Assembly: GCF_001719165.1 (NCBI RefSeq)
Contig: NZ_CP017057.1
Span: forward strand, 2,970,501 to 3,034,500
DNA: 64,000 bases
Origin: Erythrobacter litoralis
Lineage (GTDB): Bacteria; Pseudomonadota; Alphaproteobacteria; Sphingomonadales; Sphingomonadaceae
Direction: 5' to 3'
Shown here in pieces: positions 7,721 through 15,388 of the stretch (position 1 is the first letter of the stretch; the number at the start of each line of letters is the position of its first letter). The notes under the pieces were generated by a model that was not told the origin of the DNA, did no database searches, and saw only the letters and a list, made by a program, of their open reading frames with translations. The position numbers were made by a program, and so were the translations under genes.

Positions 7721-7759
7721 AAAACCCCGCCCGGCCCCGCATGGCCCGGCGGGGTTTTT
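7721..7759 (+). terminator. Intrinsic terminator, originally downstream of nrdA
   Basis: AAAACCCCGCC (7721-7731) pairs with GGCGGGGTTTT (7748-7758) over 11 bp, followed by TTTTT within the arm. It lies 41 bases after the native nrdA stop at 7678-7680, so before the insertion it would have ended the nrdA transcript. Confidence 0.85.
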
Positions 7760-7789
7760 GTTTACCATCACCTGCTAGGATCGCGCGCC

Positions 7790-8140
7790 ATGAGAAACCG
7801 CCGTTCCCAGCGCGTTCCGACAAGCGCCACCGGCTCGTGCCGGACGGCGCGCGGGATGCAGTGGGACATCCACCTCGAAGACCTGTCCTGCGGCGGCTGC
7901 CGGGTGGAAGACCCGCGCGGCGGGATGGCTCTCGGGGAATTCGTCCGCCTGTTCATCGCCGGGACCGGGCCGCATATCGCCGAAGTCGCATGGCGACAGG
8001 GCAGCCGCGTGGGGCTGGAATTCCAGACCCCGCTGCCCGAACGGATCTTCGCCCTCCTCGCCGAGGGACGCTGGGACGATGCAAAGCACGCCCTCGCCGA
8101 TCCGCGCCATTTCGGCTTCGCGCGGCGTTCCTGCCTTTAG
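7790..8140 (+). CDS. PilZ domain protein
   Basis: A 116-residue single-domain protein. The PilZ signature of cyclic-di-GMP receptors is present: an N-terminal arginine cluster (RNRRSQR) and DLSCGG in the D/N-x-S-x-x-G position, followed by a beta-barrel ending GSRVGLEFQTPL. It would bind c-di-GMP and influence an unknown partner. The start is ATG 7790, 30 bases after the terminator stem. It stands alone before a 158-base gap. The window contains a second PilZ protein at 27400-27798 with the same simple layout. Confidence 0.85.
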   Translation: MRNRRSQRVPTSATGSCRTARGMQWDIHLEDLSCGGCRVEDPRGGMALGEFVRLFIAGTGPHIAEVAWRQGSRVGLEFQTPLPERIFALLAEGRWDDAKHALADPRHFGFARRSCL

Positions 8141-8298
8141 GCCTGCCTCCAGGCCTGCCCTTACGCCTGCCTTTCCGGGATCACCGCGAAAAGGCGCGCA
8201 ATTCGCGATGCGCCGCATGCACTCGCCAAGCCCTGCGGCCTGTGACATAGTTTCGCCGCCGCTGAAATTGCGCGGCGTGACAAAGGGGAAGGAATGCC

Positions 8299-8481
8299 AT
8301 GGGTCTGCCGTTCTGGGCGGGTGTTTTCGGTGCTGTCGTCTCGATCGTTTTTCTCATCCGCGCATGGCTCGAACTGCGCCGGAACCGCGAAGGTCACCTG
8401 CGCAACGCGGCGATGATCCATGTCGGCATGGCGGGACTGTTCCTTCCCGCCTGCCTCGTCATCATTCTCGCCTACATGTGA
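8299..8481 (+). CDS. Small inner-membrane protein, 60 residues
   Basis: Two hydrophobic segments (about residues 5-22, FWAGVFGAVVSIVFLIRAW, and 41-59, HVGMAGLFLPACLVIILAY) separated by a charged loop (LELRRNREGHLRN). A purine-rich Shine-Dalgarno (AAGGGGAAGGAA) precedes the ATG. No family recognised. It is followed after two bases by a lipoprotein gene, so the two are probably co-transcribed. The gap 8141-8298 before it contains only imperfect GCCTGCCT repeats at about 8130-8176. Confidence 0.7.
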   Translation: MGLPFWAGVFGAVVSIVFLIRAWLELRRNREGHLRNAAMIHVGMAGLFLPACLVIILAYM

Positions 8482-8483
8482 CC

Positions 8484-8774
8484 ATGCGCGCCGCCCCCCG
8501 CCTGATCGCCGCCCTGGCGCTTGCACTCTTGGTGTCTGCCTGCGCGCGGCAGGTCGATGCGGGGGTCAGCGAAGCCGCCGGCACGCCCGGTTTCTGGTGG
8601 GGCCTGTGGCACGGCTTCATCTTCCCATGGGCGTGGATCGGCTCGCTGTTCTCGGACCAGATCGCGGTTTACGCCGTCCCCAACCGGGGCGGGTGGTACG
8701 ATTTCGGCTTCTTCGTCGGCATCACCGTCCTTGGCGGGGGGAGCTTCTTCGGCTCCCGCTCCCGCAAGGACTAG
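8484..8774 (+). CDS. Small lipoprotein, 96 residues
   Basis: The N-terminus is a lipoprotein signal (RLIAALALALLVSAC, lipidated Cys20). The mature part is aromatic-rich with two further hydrophobic stretches (FWWGLWHGFIFPWAWIGSLF and FGFFVGITVLGGGSFFG), suggesting it lies against or in the membrane. The start ATG 8484 was chosen because it gives the signal peptide directly. Similar small proteins with this WGLWHG pattern occur widely in bacteria without a known function. It is two bases downstream of the 60-residue membrane protein and convergent with the next gene. Confidence 0.75.
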   Translation: MRAAPRLIAALALALLVSACARQVDAGVSEAAGTPGFWWGLWHGFIFPWAWIGSLFSDQIAVYAVPNRGGWYDFGFFVGITVLGGGSFFGSRSRKD

Positions 8775-8778
8775 ATGC

Positions 8779-9147
8779 CTATTTCCCGCCGAGCGGGCGC
8801 GCCGCATCGGTGCGCACGCGGGTCGCGGGGTCGTCTTCGCTGTTGCCCAGGGCGACCGGATCGATCGCTCCGCCGACCGAACCGAAGCCCATTTCGGCCG
8901 CCGGGGCGTCGTCTGCGGCATCCTGTCGGTCGGGGTCTCCGTCGTCGCGGGCTTCCTGCCTGTATCCGGGCTTGTATTCGCCGGGCGCGAGATCGCCCAT
9001 GACGCTGTCGGGCGCGCCCTCGCGGCGATAGCCCGGTTCGGCCGGACCGCTGCGCTCGGGCTCCATCGGATGGGTCGAAGGCGTCAGCGTGATGTTGCGC
9101 GAATCCCCATCCGGAAAGGGGCCGGTTACGGGATCGTTCTTCGCCAT
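8779..9147 (-). CDS. Hypothetical acidic protein, 122 residues
   Basis: A hydrophilic, Pro-, Gly- and Asp-rich protein without signal peptide, membrane segment or recognisable domain; probably intrinsically disordered. AGGAGA stands 9 bases before ATG 9147, a good ribosome binding site, which supports this strand over the overlapping plus-strand frames. It contains short repeated motifs around PGYRRE and PGYRQE (about residues 38 and 60). It is convergent with the preceding lipoprotein and divergent from nrdB. Confidence 0.6.
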   Translation of the reverse strand: MAKNDPVTGPFPDGDSRNITLTPSTHPMEPERSGPAEPGYRREGAPDSVMGDLAPGEYKPGYRQEARDDGDPDRQDAADDAPAAEMGFGSVGGAIDPVALGNSEDDPATRVRTDAARPLGGK

Positions 9148-9268
9148 TGGTGTTCTCCTGTCGATGTGTTTGTCGTCGAATCAATCCGGCAGGGGAGGAC
9201 GGCGTTCCGAGAAAGTCGCTTGCGATCATGGATATCGGCCATGAACGCGGCGCAAGTGCGCAGGCCCG

Positions 9269-9301
9269 GCGCATGGCCAGCGCATGGCCAGCGCATGGGC
9301 A
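9269..9301. repeat. Three tandem 11-bp repeats upstream of nrdB
   Basis: GCGCATGGCCA at 9269-9279 and 9280-9290, and GCGCATGGGCA at 9291-9301. They lie in the 366-base gap (9148-9513) between the divergent genes 8779-9147 and nrdB, which otherwise shows only GC-rich sequence and no convincing NrdR box. They could be a protein binding array or simple slippage. Confidence 0.45.
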
Positions 9302-9513
9302 GCGCCCGATCCGCGCCGATCCGACCGCTCACTTGCACGCCGCGCACCGCGCGATGATGCGTGCCCTGCATCGGACGAGGCGCACCGCTTTACCCGGACT
9401 CGATTCGACTCAGGAAATGCACGGCTTATCCCCACCGAATCATACGCGCTTGCCTTCGATTCCGTAGTTTGTTTCCCTACATAGGAAGCGCACTCAAACT
9501 CAGGGGACACAAG

Positions 9514-10560
9514 ATGTCGTTGCTCGAAGCCCGCAAGACCTACAAGCCGTTCGAATATCCGTGGGCATACGACTTCTGGAAACGCCAGCAGCAGATCCAC
9601 TGGATGCCCGAGGAAGTCCCTCTGGGTGAGGATTGCCGCGACTGGGCGCAGAAGATCACCGATCACGAGCGCAACCTGCTCACCCAGATCTTCCGCTTCT
9701 TCACCCAGGCCGACGTCGAGGTGCAGAACTGCTACCACGACCAGTACGGCCGCGTGTTCAAGCCGACCGAGGTCAAGATGATGCTCGCCGCCTTCTCCAA
9801 CATGGAGACGGTGCACATCGCCGCCTATTCGCACCTGCTCGACACGATCGGGATGCCCGAAAGCGAATACAGCGCCTTCCTCGAATACGAGGAGATGAAG
9901 GACAAGCACGATTTCCTCCAGCAGTTCGGCGTCGACACCGACGAGGACATCGCCCGCACGCTCGCCGTGTTCGGCGGCTTCACCGAGGGGCTGCAGCTGT
10001 TCGCGTCCTTCGCCATGCTGATGAACTTCCCGCGCCACAACAAGATGAAGGGCATGGGCCAGATCGTCAGCTGGTCGGTCCGCGACGAATCGCTCCACTG
10101 CGAAGGCATCATCAAGCTTTTCCACGCCTTCTGCGAGGAACGCGGCTGCCTGACCAAGGCGGTGAAGGAGGACATCATCGACATCTGCCAGAAGACGGTG
10201 CGGCTGGAGGATGCCTTCATCGACCTCGCCTTCGAGATGGGCCCGGTCGACGGGATGAGCCCGAAAGAGATCAAGAAGTACATCCGCTACATCGCGGACT
10301 GGCGCCTGAACCAGCTCGGCCTGCCGCCGATCTACATGGTCGAGGACCACCCCCTGCCGTGGCTCGCGCCGCTGCTGAACGGGGTCGAGCACGCCAACTT
10401 CTTCGAAACGCGCGCGACCGAATATTCCAAGGGCGCGACGCGCGGCAACTGGAACGACGTGTGGTCGAGCTTCGACAAGCGCCAGAAGGCAAAGGCGGTC
10501 AACGAGGACGGCGTCGAGGGCGACGGCCCGGACATGTTCGGAGTTGAGGCTGCGGAGTAG
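9514..10560 (+). CDS. nrdB: Ribonucleoside-diphosphate reductase beta subunit, class I
   Basis: A 348-residue radical-generating subunit that works with NrdA. Di-iron ligands and the radical tyrosine are visible: Asp67 (FFTQADVE), Glu98 and His101 in ETVHIAAY with Tyr105 as the probable radical site, Glu158 (GGFTEGLQ), and Glu192 and His195 in RDESLHCEG. ATG 9514 is preceded by CAGGGGACAC; a longer frame from 9361 has no ribosome binding site and adds unrelated residues. In this genome nrdB is separated from nrdA by about 1.8 kb of native genes plus the 7.27-kb element. The C-terminus (DMFGVEAAE) would contact NrdA. Confidence 0.95.
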   Translation: MSLLEARKTYKPFEYPWAYDFWKRQQQIHWMPEEVPLGEDCRDWAQKITDHERNLLTQIFRFFTQADVEVQNCYHDQYGRVFKPTEVKMMLAAFSNMETVHIAAYSHLLDTIGMPESEYSAFLEYEEMKDKHDFLQQFGVDTDEDIARTLAVFGGFTEGLQLFASFAMLMNFPRHNKMKGMGQIVSWSVRDESLHCEGIIKLFHAFCEERGCLTKAVKEDIIDICQKTVRLEDAFIDLAFEMGPVDGMSPKEIKKYIRYIADWRLNQLGLPPIYMVEDHPLPWLAPLLNGVEHANFFETRATEYSKGATRGNWNDVWSSFDKRQKAKAVNEDGVEGDGPDMFGVEAAE

Positions 10561-10561
10561 G

Positions 10562-10577
10562 GCTTTGTATACAAAGC
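10562..10577. promoter_or_regulatory. 16-bp perfect palindrome just after nrdB
   Basis: GCTTTGTATACAAAGC begins two bases after the nrdB stop. The TTGTATACAA centre resembles operators of GntR/MarR-type repressors. The 206-base gap to the next gene (10561-10766) also contains a stem CTCCCTTC/GAAGGGAG at 10686-10708 without a T-run. It may be an operator or the nrdB mRNA end. Confidence 0.45.
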
Positions 10578-10766
10578 ATTATATTGAATCAGACAGGGCA
10601 GCCCAAAGTTCATCTTTTCGGCTGAACCTCATTCCCCGGCCTTCCCGCTTTCGCGCGGATCACGTTGGTGGGAGCGGCACAGTCCTCCCTTCACGCGAGG
10701 AAGGGAGATTGCGGCACCATCCCACGCGCAACCATTCCTAAACCGCTTCGCCCGAAAATCCCGGCG

Positions 10767-11060
10767 ATGGACCTCACCGCGCTGCTCACGCCGGCCAATA
10801 TCCCCGTCGCCGTAGTGGCGGTGAACGTCCTCGCCTTCGCCGCCTTCGGGATCAACAAGGCGCCCGCCGGGCAGGGGATGCGGCGGATTTCCGAGGATAC
10901 GCTGCTCCAGCTGGCCTTCCTCGGCGGGGTCGCGGGGGCCTATGCCGGGCGGGAGCTGTTCCGGCACAAAACGCGAAAGCAGCCGTTCAGCAACCAGCTT
11001 CACATGATCGCCGGGCTCCAGCTGTGCGCGGCGGCGTTCATGACCGTCTACCTGTGGTAG
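10767..11060 (+). CDS. DUF1294 family small membrane protein
   Basis: A 97-residue protein with three hydrophobic segments: about residues 10-28 (ANIPVAVVAVNVLAFAAFG), 47-60 (LQLAFLGGVAGAYA) and 79-95. The pattern NK-P-G-RRISE and GG-AGAYAGRELFRHKTRKQPF is characteristic of DUF1294 (PF06961), whose function is unknown. The start is ATG 10767, which gives the domain from its first residues; a longer frame exists but lacks support. The region after it, 11061-11278, contains no gene that I can support. Confidence 0.85.
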   Translation: MDLTALLTPANIPVAVVAVNVLAFAAFGINKAPAGQGMRRISEDTLLQLAFLGGVAGAYAGRELFRHKTRKQPFSNQLHMIAGLQLCAAAFMTVYLW

Positions 11061-11278
11061 CGCTCAACACCACGCCCGCCACGCGCCAATCGCCTCAACG
11101 CATCGTCCAACCCACCCCGAAACCCTACACAGCCTCCTGTCGGACTCCCCGAGAGTCCAATCCAACCCGGCACCCCTCCCGCACGCGGCGCGGCCCGTAC
11201 CACCCCCTTCGGCAGGGCGCATGACCGACGCGAACCAACGCCCAACAGCTCCGCCGCGCGGGGGCCTAGAACGCGCCT

Positions 11279-11848
11279 TCAGCACCATTCGCGCCGCGGG
11301 CCGCCCCAGCGCATGGCGAGGCCTTCGCGCACCAGCGCTTCGCCCAGGCTTTTGCCATCGCGCAGCACCACGCGAAGCGCGCGGCCATAACGGTCCGTCT
11401 CCCGGCCCGAGGGGCTGGGGGCGAGGGTGAATTCGCCCGCATTGAGCAATTCCTGCAGCCGCCGCGTCGCGCGCTCGCCCAGCGCCGCCTCGCGCGGGCA
11501 GGAGGGGCGGGAAACCTCGGGCGCGTCGATGTCGGCGATGCGGATCTTCGTGCCGCGATACCAGATCGTGTCCCCGTCGACGACGCAGGTGACGCGCCTC
11601 GATCCGGCGCAGATCGGGAAGAAGGCGCGCTCGGCCCCGCGGGCAGCACCGGGCATGCCCGCCGAAACCTGCGCCCCGGCATCGTTCGACCCGCCCGGGC
11701 CGGGGGCGAAGAAGAGGCCCAGGAACGCCGCTCCGGGAAGCGCCACCATCACCGCCCCGAACCAGCGCCCGCGAGGCTGCCTGTTCGAGGTCACGAGGCG
11801 CAGGTGGCTGCGCCGCGAACCTTTGCCGAATGATCCCATGTCCGACAT
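11279..11848 (-). CDS. Thermonuclease (SNase)-like protein
   Basis: A 189-residue protein with a positively charged N-terminus, one membrane anchor or signal segment (about residues 30-50, FGAVMVALPGAAFLGLFFA) and an extracytoplasmic staphylococcal-nuclease domain. Family residues are present: CVVDGDT, the arginine and acid in KIRIADIDAPE, and DRYGRALR. These correspond to the calcium-binding and catalytic positions of micrococcal nuclease, so DNA/RNA hydrolysis in the periplasm is plausible. Two cysteines flanking the core (Cys in FPICAG and VTC) could form a disulfide. It has a paralogue at 14698-15270 with the same arrangement. Confidence 0.85.
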   Translation of the reverse strand: MSDMGSFGKGSRRSHLRLVTSNRQPRGRWFGAVMVALPGAAFLGLFFAPGPGGSNDAGAQVSAGMPGAARGAERAFFPICAGSRRVTCVVDGDTIWYRGTKIRIADIDAPEVSRPSCPREAALGERATRRLQELLNAGEFTLAPSPSGRETDRYGRALRVVLRDGKSLGEALVREGLAMRWGGPRREWC

Positions 11849-12005
11849 GGCTTGGGTCTGGCCGCGAAATCCTCAAGATTGACTGAACGCGAAATGCGGG
11901 AGCATTCGCAAGGCGGATATTCGGCGCACCGGCTTGACCCATGTCAAAGACGCCCTGCCAGCCCCGGCATAGCATCCTCATCACCACCAATAGGGGAGAA
12001 CACGC

Positions 12006-12281
12006 ATGTCCGCTCACACGCCGCACGAACTCGCCGACGAATTTCCGCACGATGCCGACGTGCTCCACCGGCTCAAGCTGGGCGATGCGCATTTCAACAG
12101 CCTTGCCTCGCGCTATCACGCGGTAAACCGGGCGATCCACCGGGTCGAAAGCGAGATCGAACCGGCGAGCGATGAATACACCGAACAGCTCAAGCGCCGG
12201 CGCCTTGCCCTGCTCGACGAGATCGCGCTGATGGTCGAAAGGGCAGAGGGCAGGTTCGCCCCGGAAACCGCCCATGCCTAG
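12006..12281 (+). CDS. YdcH family protein (DUF465)
   Basis: A 91-residue soluble, mostly helical protein. The motif FNSLASRYHAVNRAIHRVESE followed by LKRRRLALLDEI is the DUF465/YdcH hairpin of two helices found in many proteobacteria; function unknown. ATG 12006 follows AGGGGAGAA. A second short reading frame overlaps its 3' end by 8 bases. Confidence 0.85.
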   Translation: MSAHTPHELADEFPHDADVLHRLKLGDAHFNSLASRYHAVNRAIHRVESEIEPASDEYTEQLKRRRLALLDEIALMVERAEGRFAPETAHA

Positions 12282-12420
12282 CCTGCCTGGCCGTGCGCGC
12301 GGGCCGCTATCGGGCCTGAAACGCCGCATCCGCCGCCAGAACCGCCGCCGCGCGGCGATGATGGCGCTCGTCGGCAGCGCGATGCTGGCGCGCACGGTCA
12401 TGAAACGCGCCCGCGCCTAG
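12274..12420 (+). CDS. Arg-rich 48-residue protein overlapping YdcH
   Basis: ATG 12274 overlaps the YdcH stop (12279-12281) and opens 48 codons: a basic N-terminal half (GRARGPLSGLKRRIRRQNRRRAA, of which 11 residues are Arg or Lys) and a short hydrophobic helix (MMALVGSAMLA). It may be a basic membrane-associated peptide or a nucleic acid binding peptide, translated by coupling. No family recognised. It is followed by a terminator at 12517. Confidence 0.5.
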   Translation: MPSLPGRARGPLSGLKRRIRRQNRRRAAMMALVGSAMLARTVMKRARA

Positions 12421-12516
12421 GCCCGCCGGGCGCGCGCGAAAGAACATCCCTTCCCCGTCGCCTTTGAAGAAACGGGGGGTCTGCACTCCGAAGATCCCAC
12501 GGAGCGGCAGGCCTGT

Positions 12517-12550
12517 GGGCGGCGCATGAGGCGATGCGCCGCCCCATTTT
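12517..12550 (+). terminator. Intrinsic terminator after the YdcH operon
   Basis: GGGCGGCGCAT (12517-12527) pairs perfectly with ATGCGCCGCCC (12534-12544) around a 6-base loop and is followed by CATTTT. It separates the YdcH pair from the lipoprotein genes. Confidence 0.75.
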
Positions 12551-12632
12551 CGTGCCCGCAATCCGCAGATTCCCCTTTCGCTCCCCCCTTGCGCTGCGTT
12601 ACCCATTCGCGCGCAGCAAGGAGGATGCCGCC

Positions 12633-12890
12633 ATGACTTATAATGCCCGCCCCGCCCTGACGCTCGTTCCCGCACTTGCGCTCGCGCTCGCCGCCTGCGC
12701 CGGGGAAGAAGAGGAACGCAATTACGAAGTCGATGCCGAGGACCTGTCGGGCGGCGAATTGCAGGTTCGCGAACCCGATCCGAACGAAGTCCCGGTCGAT
12801 GTGCCCGAGGTCGAAATGACCAATGTCCCGCCCGAGGAAGCCGAGGCGATGGAACAGGGGGCGATGGAACAGGGAGCTTCGTACGAATAG
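12633..12890 (+). CDS. Small acidic lipoprotein, 85 residues
   Basis: Signal peptide with lipobox LALAAC (lipidated Cys22), followed by a strongly acidic, probably disordered mature part rich in Glu, Pro and Asp, ending in a duplicated EQGAMEQGA. ATG 12633 stands 8 bases after AGGAGG. It is followed by a second gene of the same design at 12966-13250, separated by 75 bases; the two are likely related by duplication in form, although the mature sequences differ. Function unknown. Confidence 0.75.
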   Translation: MTYNARPALTLVPALALALAACAGEEEERNYEVDAEDLSGGELQVREPDPNEVPVDVPEVEMTNVPPEEAEAMEQGAMEQGASYE

Positions 12891-12965
12891 ACCGCCCGCA
12901 TCCCCCTATGCGGGGGCCGCGGATCGGAACGGGCAGCGGCGAGGCGCGTAAGGTCATCGAAGGAG

Positions 12966-13250
12966 ATGACGATGAACCACGCCCGCAACGATACCGAAAC
13001 GAAGCGCGCTGCGCTCGTTCCCCTGGCGCTGGCCTCGATCCTGGCGCTCGCCGCCTGCGGTCCCGAAACCGAAGAGACCGCGCCGCTCGGTGAAAGCGCC
13101 GAGGCGGACATCGTCGGGTCCGAGCCGGTCGATGACCACGAGCAGGGCGAATCGCCCGAGGCGATCAACGATCCCACGAATGAGGGGCCGCCGCTCATCA
13201 ACCAGACCGGTCCCGACCGCGACGACGGGATAGACGTGGAAATCGAATAG
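12966..13250 (+). CDS. Small acidic lipoprotein, 94 residues
   Basis: Signal peptide with lipobox LALAAC (Cys31 from the first ATG). The mature part (GPETEETAPLGESAEADIVGS...) is acidic, low in hydrophobic residues and probably disordered. AAGGAGA precedes ATG 12966; the ATG at 12972 is an equally possible start. Same size class and composition as the preceding lipoprotein gene. It is followed by a sulfotransferase gene after 51 bases. Function unknown. Confidence 0.72.
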   Translation: MTMNHARNDTETKRAALVPLALASILALAACGPETEETAPLGESAEADIVGSEPVDDHEQGESPEAINDPTNEGPPLINQTGPDRDDGIDVEIE

Positions 13251-13301
13251 GCATATCCGGCTGGAGAGCGTCCCGCCTTCCCGGGCGCCGAAGGGGGGGA
13301 T

Positions 13302-14228
13302 ATGACACAGGACGCCGCAGCATTGCCCGGCCCGGCGCGCAGCACCGATGGGGTCGGGGCGATCATGGATGCCGCCATGCGGGGCGAACGGCCCCACCAC
13401 CGCGCTTACGAACCGCTCGGCCAGGGGCCTAAGGACGTCTTCATCACCAGCTGGGCGAAAAGCGGCACCACGCTGATGCAGCAGATGTTCCACCAGTTGC
13501 GCACCGCGTCTGCGGGCGGGGACATGGATTTCGACGACATCAGCCGCGTCGTGCCGTGGGACGACACCGCCTATCTGCTCGATTTCGACATGACCGCGCC
13601 CCAGCGCGCCGCCCCCCGGGGATTCAAGTCGCACAGGGAATATGAACGCCTGCCCGCAGGCCAGCGTTACGTCGTCACCCTGCGCGATCCGAAAGAGACA
13701 TTCGTCTCGCATTACCGTTTCCTCGATGGCTGGCATCTGGAACGCGGCGCGGTGACGATGGAGGATTTCATGCCGCTCTGGCTGGGCGGCGGGCCGGGCG
13801 GTTGCGACTGTTTCACGCACCTTTTGAGCTGGCATGCCCGTCTTGGCGAAGCGGATTCGCTGGTGATGACCTACCGCGCCGTGGTGCGGGACCGCGCGGC
13901 GGCGATCCGGCGGCTCGCGGATTTCTGCGACATCGCGATCGGGCCGACCGAGGAAGCGCTGGTGTACGAGCGGACCTCGCGCGAATTCATGGCGGCGCAC
14001 CGCGACCGCTTCGACGACGGAATGATCTGCCGGATCCTCGAGGAAAAGGCGGGCGTTCCGGCGACAAGCGATTCAACGAAGGTGCAGGCGACGGGCAGCA
14101 CTCTCGATGCGCTTCCGCCCGCCATCGCCGAGACGATCGACGCGATGTGGGCGGAACGGGTCGCGCCGGTCACAGGCCATGCCGACTTCGCCTCGCTCGC
14201 CGCCGAGGTCGATGCCGCTCACGGCTGA
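13302..14228 (+). CDS. Sulfotransferase domain protein
   Basis: A 308-residue cytosolic protein of the PAPS-dependent sulfotransferase family. The 5'-phosphosulfate loop is SWAKSGTTLMQQM (about residues 48-60), and the 3'-phosphate binding segment is VVTLRDPKETFVSHYRF (about 124-140). A candidate general base histidine lies in GFKSHREYERLP. The overall length and order fit single-domain sulfotransferases acting on small molecules; the acceptor cannot be deduced. ATG 13302 follows GGGGGG. It stands at the end of the plus-strand run and is convergent with the next gene. Confidence 0.85.
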   Translation: MTQDAAALPGPARSTDGVGAIMDAAMRGERPHHRAYEPLGQGPKDVFITSWAKSGTTLMQQMFHQLRTASAGGDMDFDDISRVVPWDDTAYLLDFDMTAPQRAAPRGFKSHREYERLPAGQRYVVTLRDPKETFVSHYRFLDGWHLERGAVTMEDFMPLWLGGGPGGCDCFTHLLSWHARLGEADSLVMTYRAVVRDRAAAIRRLADFCDIAIGPTEEALVYERTSREFMAAHRDRFDDGMICRILEEKAGVPATSDSTKVQATGSTLDALPPAIAETIDAMWAERVAPVTGHADFASLAAEVDAAHG

Positions 14229-14235
14229 CAGGCGG

Positions 14236-14619
14236 TCAGAACAGCAGCGTCGCCGGGTCCGGCATGGGTTCGCGCTTCTGCGCCTTGACGAGGCTGAGCA
14301 CGCTGCGCACCCCGGCCCAGACGGCGATGACCGGGAATAGCAGGAATCCGATCAGAACGAAGCTGAGCAGGCCCGCGATCAGGCTCGCGATGAGGCCGAA
14401 CCAGAAGGTGCGGATGAGATAGCCGAAATGCGAATCCGCCCATGCCTCGCGGTTGTCGCCGCGCCAGACATGGGCAAGCACGATGCCGATCAGCCCGGAG
14501 ATACCGGTCGCGAAGCTGAGCAGGTAGAGCAGCGCGATGACGGTCGGCTGGTTGAAATCGAATCCCGATCCCTGGGGCGGGCCGCCGCTTGACGGTTCGG
14601 TCGGTTCGGTCGTGGTCAT
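14236..14619 (-). CDS. DUF4870-type membrane protein
   Basis: A 127-residue protein with three or four membrane helices after a Pro/Gly-rich cytoplasmic start: about residues 27-50 ([25 protein letters not shown]), 68-83 and 84-108. The helical layout and the segment HVWRGD...[13 protein letters not shown] are typical of the small membrane proteins grouped in DUF4870/YIP-like families. Function unknown. It ends 7 bases from the sulfotransferase stop (convergent). Confidence 0.7.
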   Translation of the reverse strand: MTTTEPTEPSSGGPPQGSGFDFNQPTVIALLYLLSFATGISGLIGIVLAHVWRGDNREAWADSHFGYLIRTFWFGLIASLIAGLLSFVLIGFLLFPVIAVWAGVRSVLSLVKAQKREPMPDPATLLF

Positions 14620-14697
14620 GCGCGGATCCCCCTGCTTTGTTGCGATGCAGGAGACATTAGGGACGGGCGGGCCTCAGGGGCAAGCCCGGTTGCGGTT

Positions 14698-15270
14698 TCA
14701 GGCGCACCAATCGGTCGGCGCTTCGCCCCATCCGTCGCGCGCTGCAAGACCCCGGGCGACCATCGCCTCGGCGAGGTTCTGCGTGGTGCCGTCGGGCGCC
14801 ACCCGGCGCGCCCGGCGCAGTTCCCGGCCGAATCGGTCGCGCGGTGGCTCGGCACCGCCGTTCCATTCGAACGCACCCTCGGCGAGCCATTCGTGCAAAG
14901 CCCGCTTCGCCCGCAGCGCGGCCTTGCGCTCCGCCTGGCACGCACCGTCGAGTTCGGGCGCATCGAAGCCAGTGAGGCGGATGCGGCGCAGTGCGTCCCC
15001 GGCGCCGAAAAGAACGACGGTATCGCCATCGACCACGCAGCCAGTGCGGCCGCCCATATCGCCGCCGCCCCTATCGTCGCCACAAAGCGCAAACGTCGCG
15101 TCGATCGCGACCCAGCCGCGCTCCTCCAGCACCGGGCGAACGCCGAACCACCAGGCCGCCATGACGATGCCGAGCAGAGCGGGCACGCGCCACAGCATCC
15201 ACCATGTCAGCATGCGGCCAGATGGGCCGGAAGGATCGCGGCGCAGCGGTGAGCGGAAGCGGGGCGGCAT
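14698..15270 (-). CDS. Thermonuclease (SNase)-like protein, second copy
   Basis: A 190-residue protein from ATG 15270; an ATG at 15213 ([11 protein letters not shown]) is as likely because no clear ribosome binding site separates them, and the frame extends to 15438 into the argB gene. One membrane segment ([22 protein letters not shown]) precedes the nuclease domain: [24 protein letters not shown] and [11 protein letters not shown] carry the conserved positions. It shares the anchor-plus-nuclease plan of 11279-11848, and the C-terminal pattern [19 protein letters not shown] parallels VREGLAMRWGGPRREWC there. It is divergent from argB. Confidence 0.82.
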   Translation of the reverse strand: MPPRFRSPLRRDPSGPSGRMLTWWMLWRVPALLGIVMAAWWFGVRPVLEERGWVAIDATFALCGDDRGGGDMGGRTGCVVDGDTVVLFGAGDALRRIRLTGFDAPELDGACQAERKAALRAKRALHEWLAEGAFEWNGGAEPPRDRFGRELRRARRVAPDGTTQNLAEAMVARGLAARDGWGEAPTDWCA

Positions 15271-15388
15271 TTGGGAATACGGGCTAGCAAAGCGCGCCGG
15301 TTCCCGCCACTCGCGCCTCATCAGCGCTTTGCATCGGCCCCGCGAGCCGCTAAGCGGCGCGCTCGCAGGCAGGTTGAGAGGCGGCACG

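Noticed and set aside
8130-8176. GCCTGCC-type repeats after the PilZ gene as a regulatory array
   Set aside because: Short, imperfect and irregular; best explained as slippage in low-complexity DNA.
9360-9513. NrdR boxes upstream of nrdB
   Set aside because: No pair of sites resembling ACACWATATATWGTGT could be found by eye.
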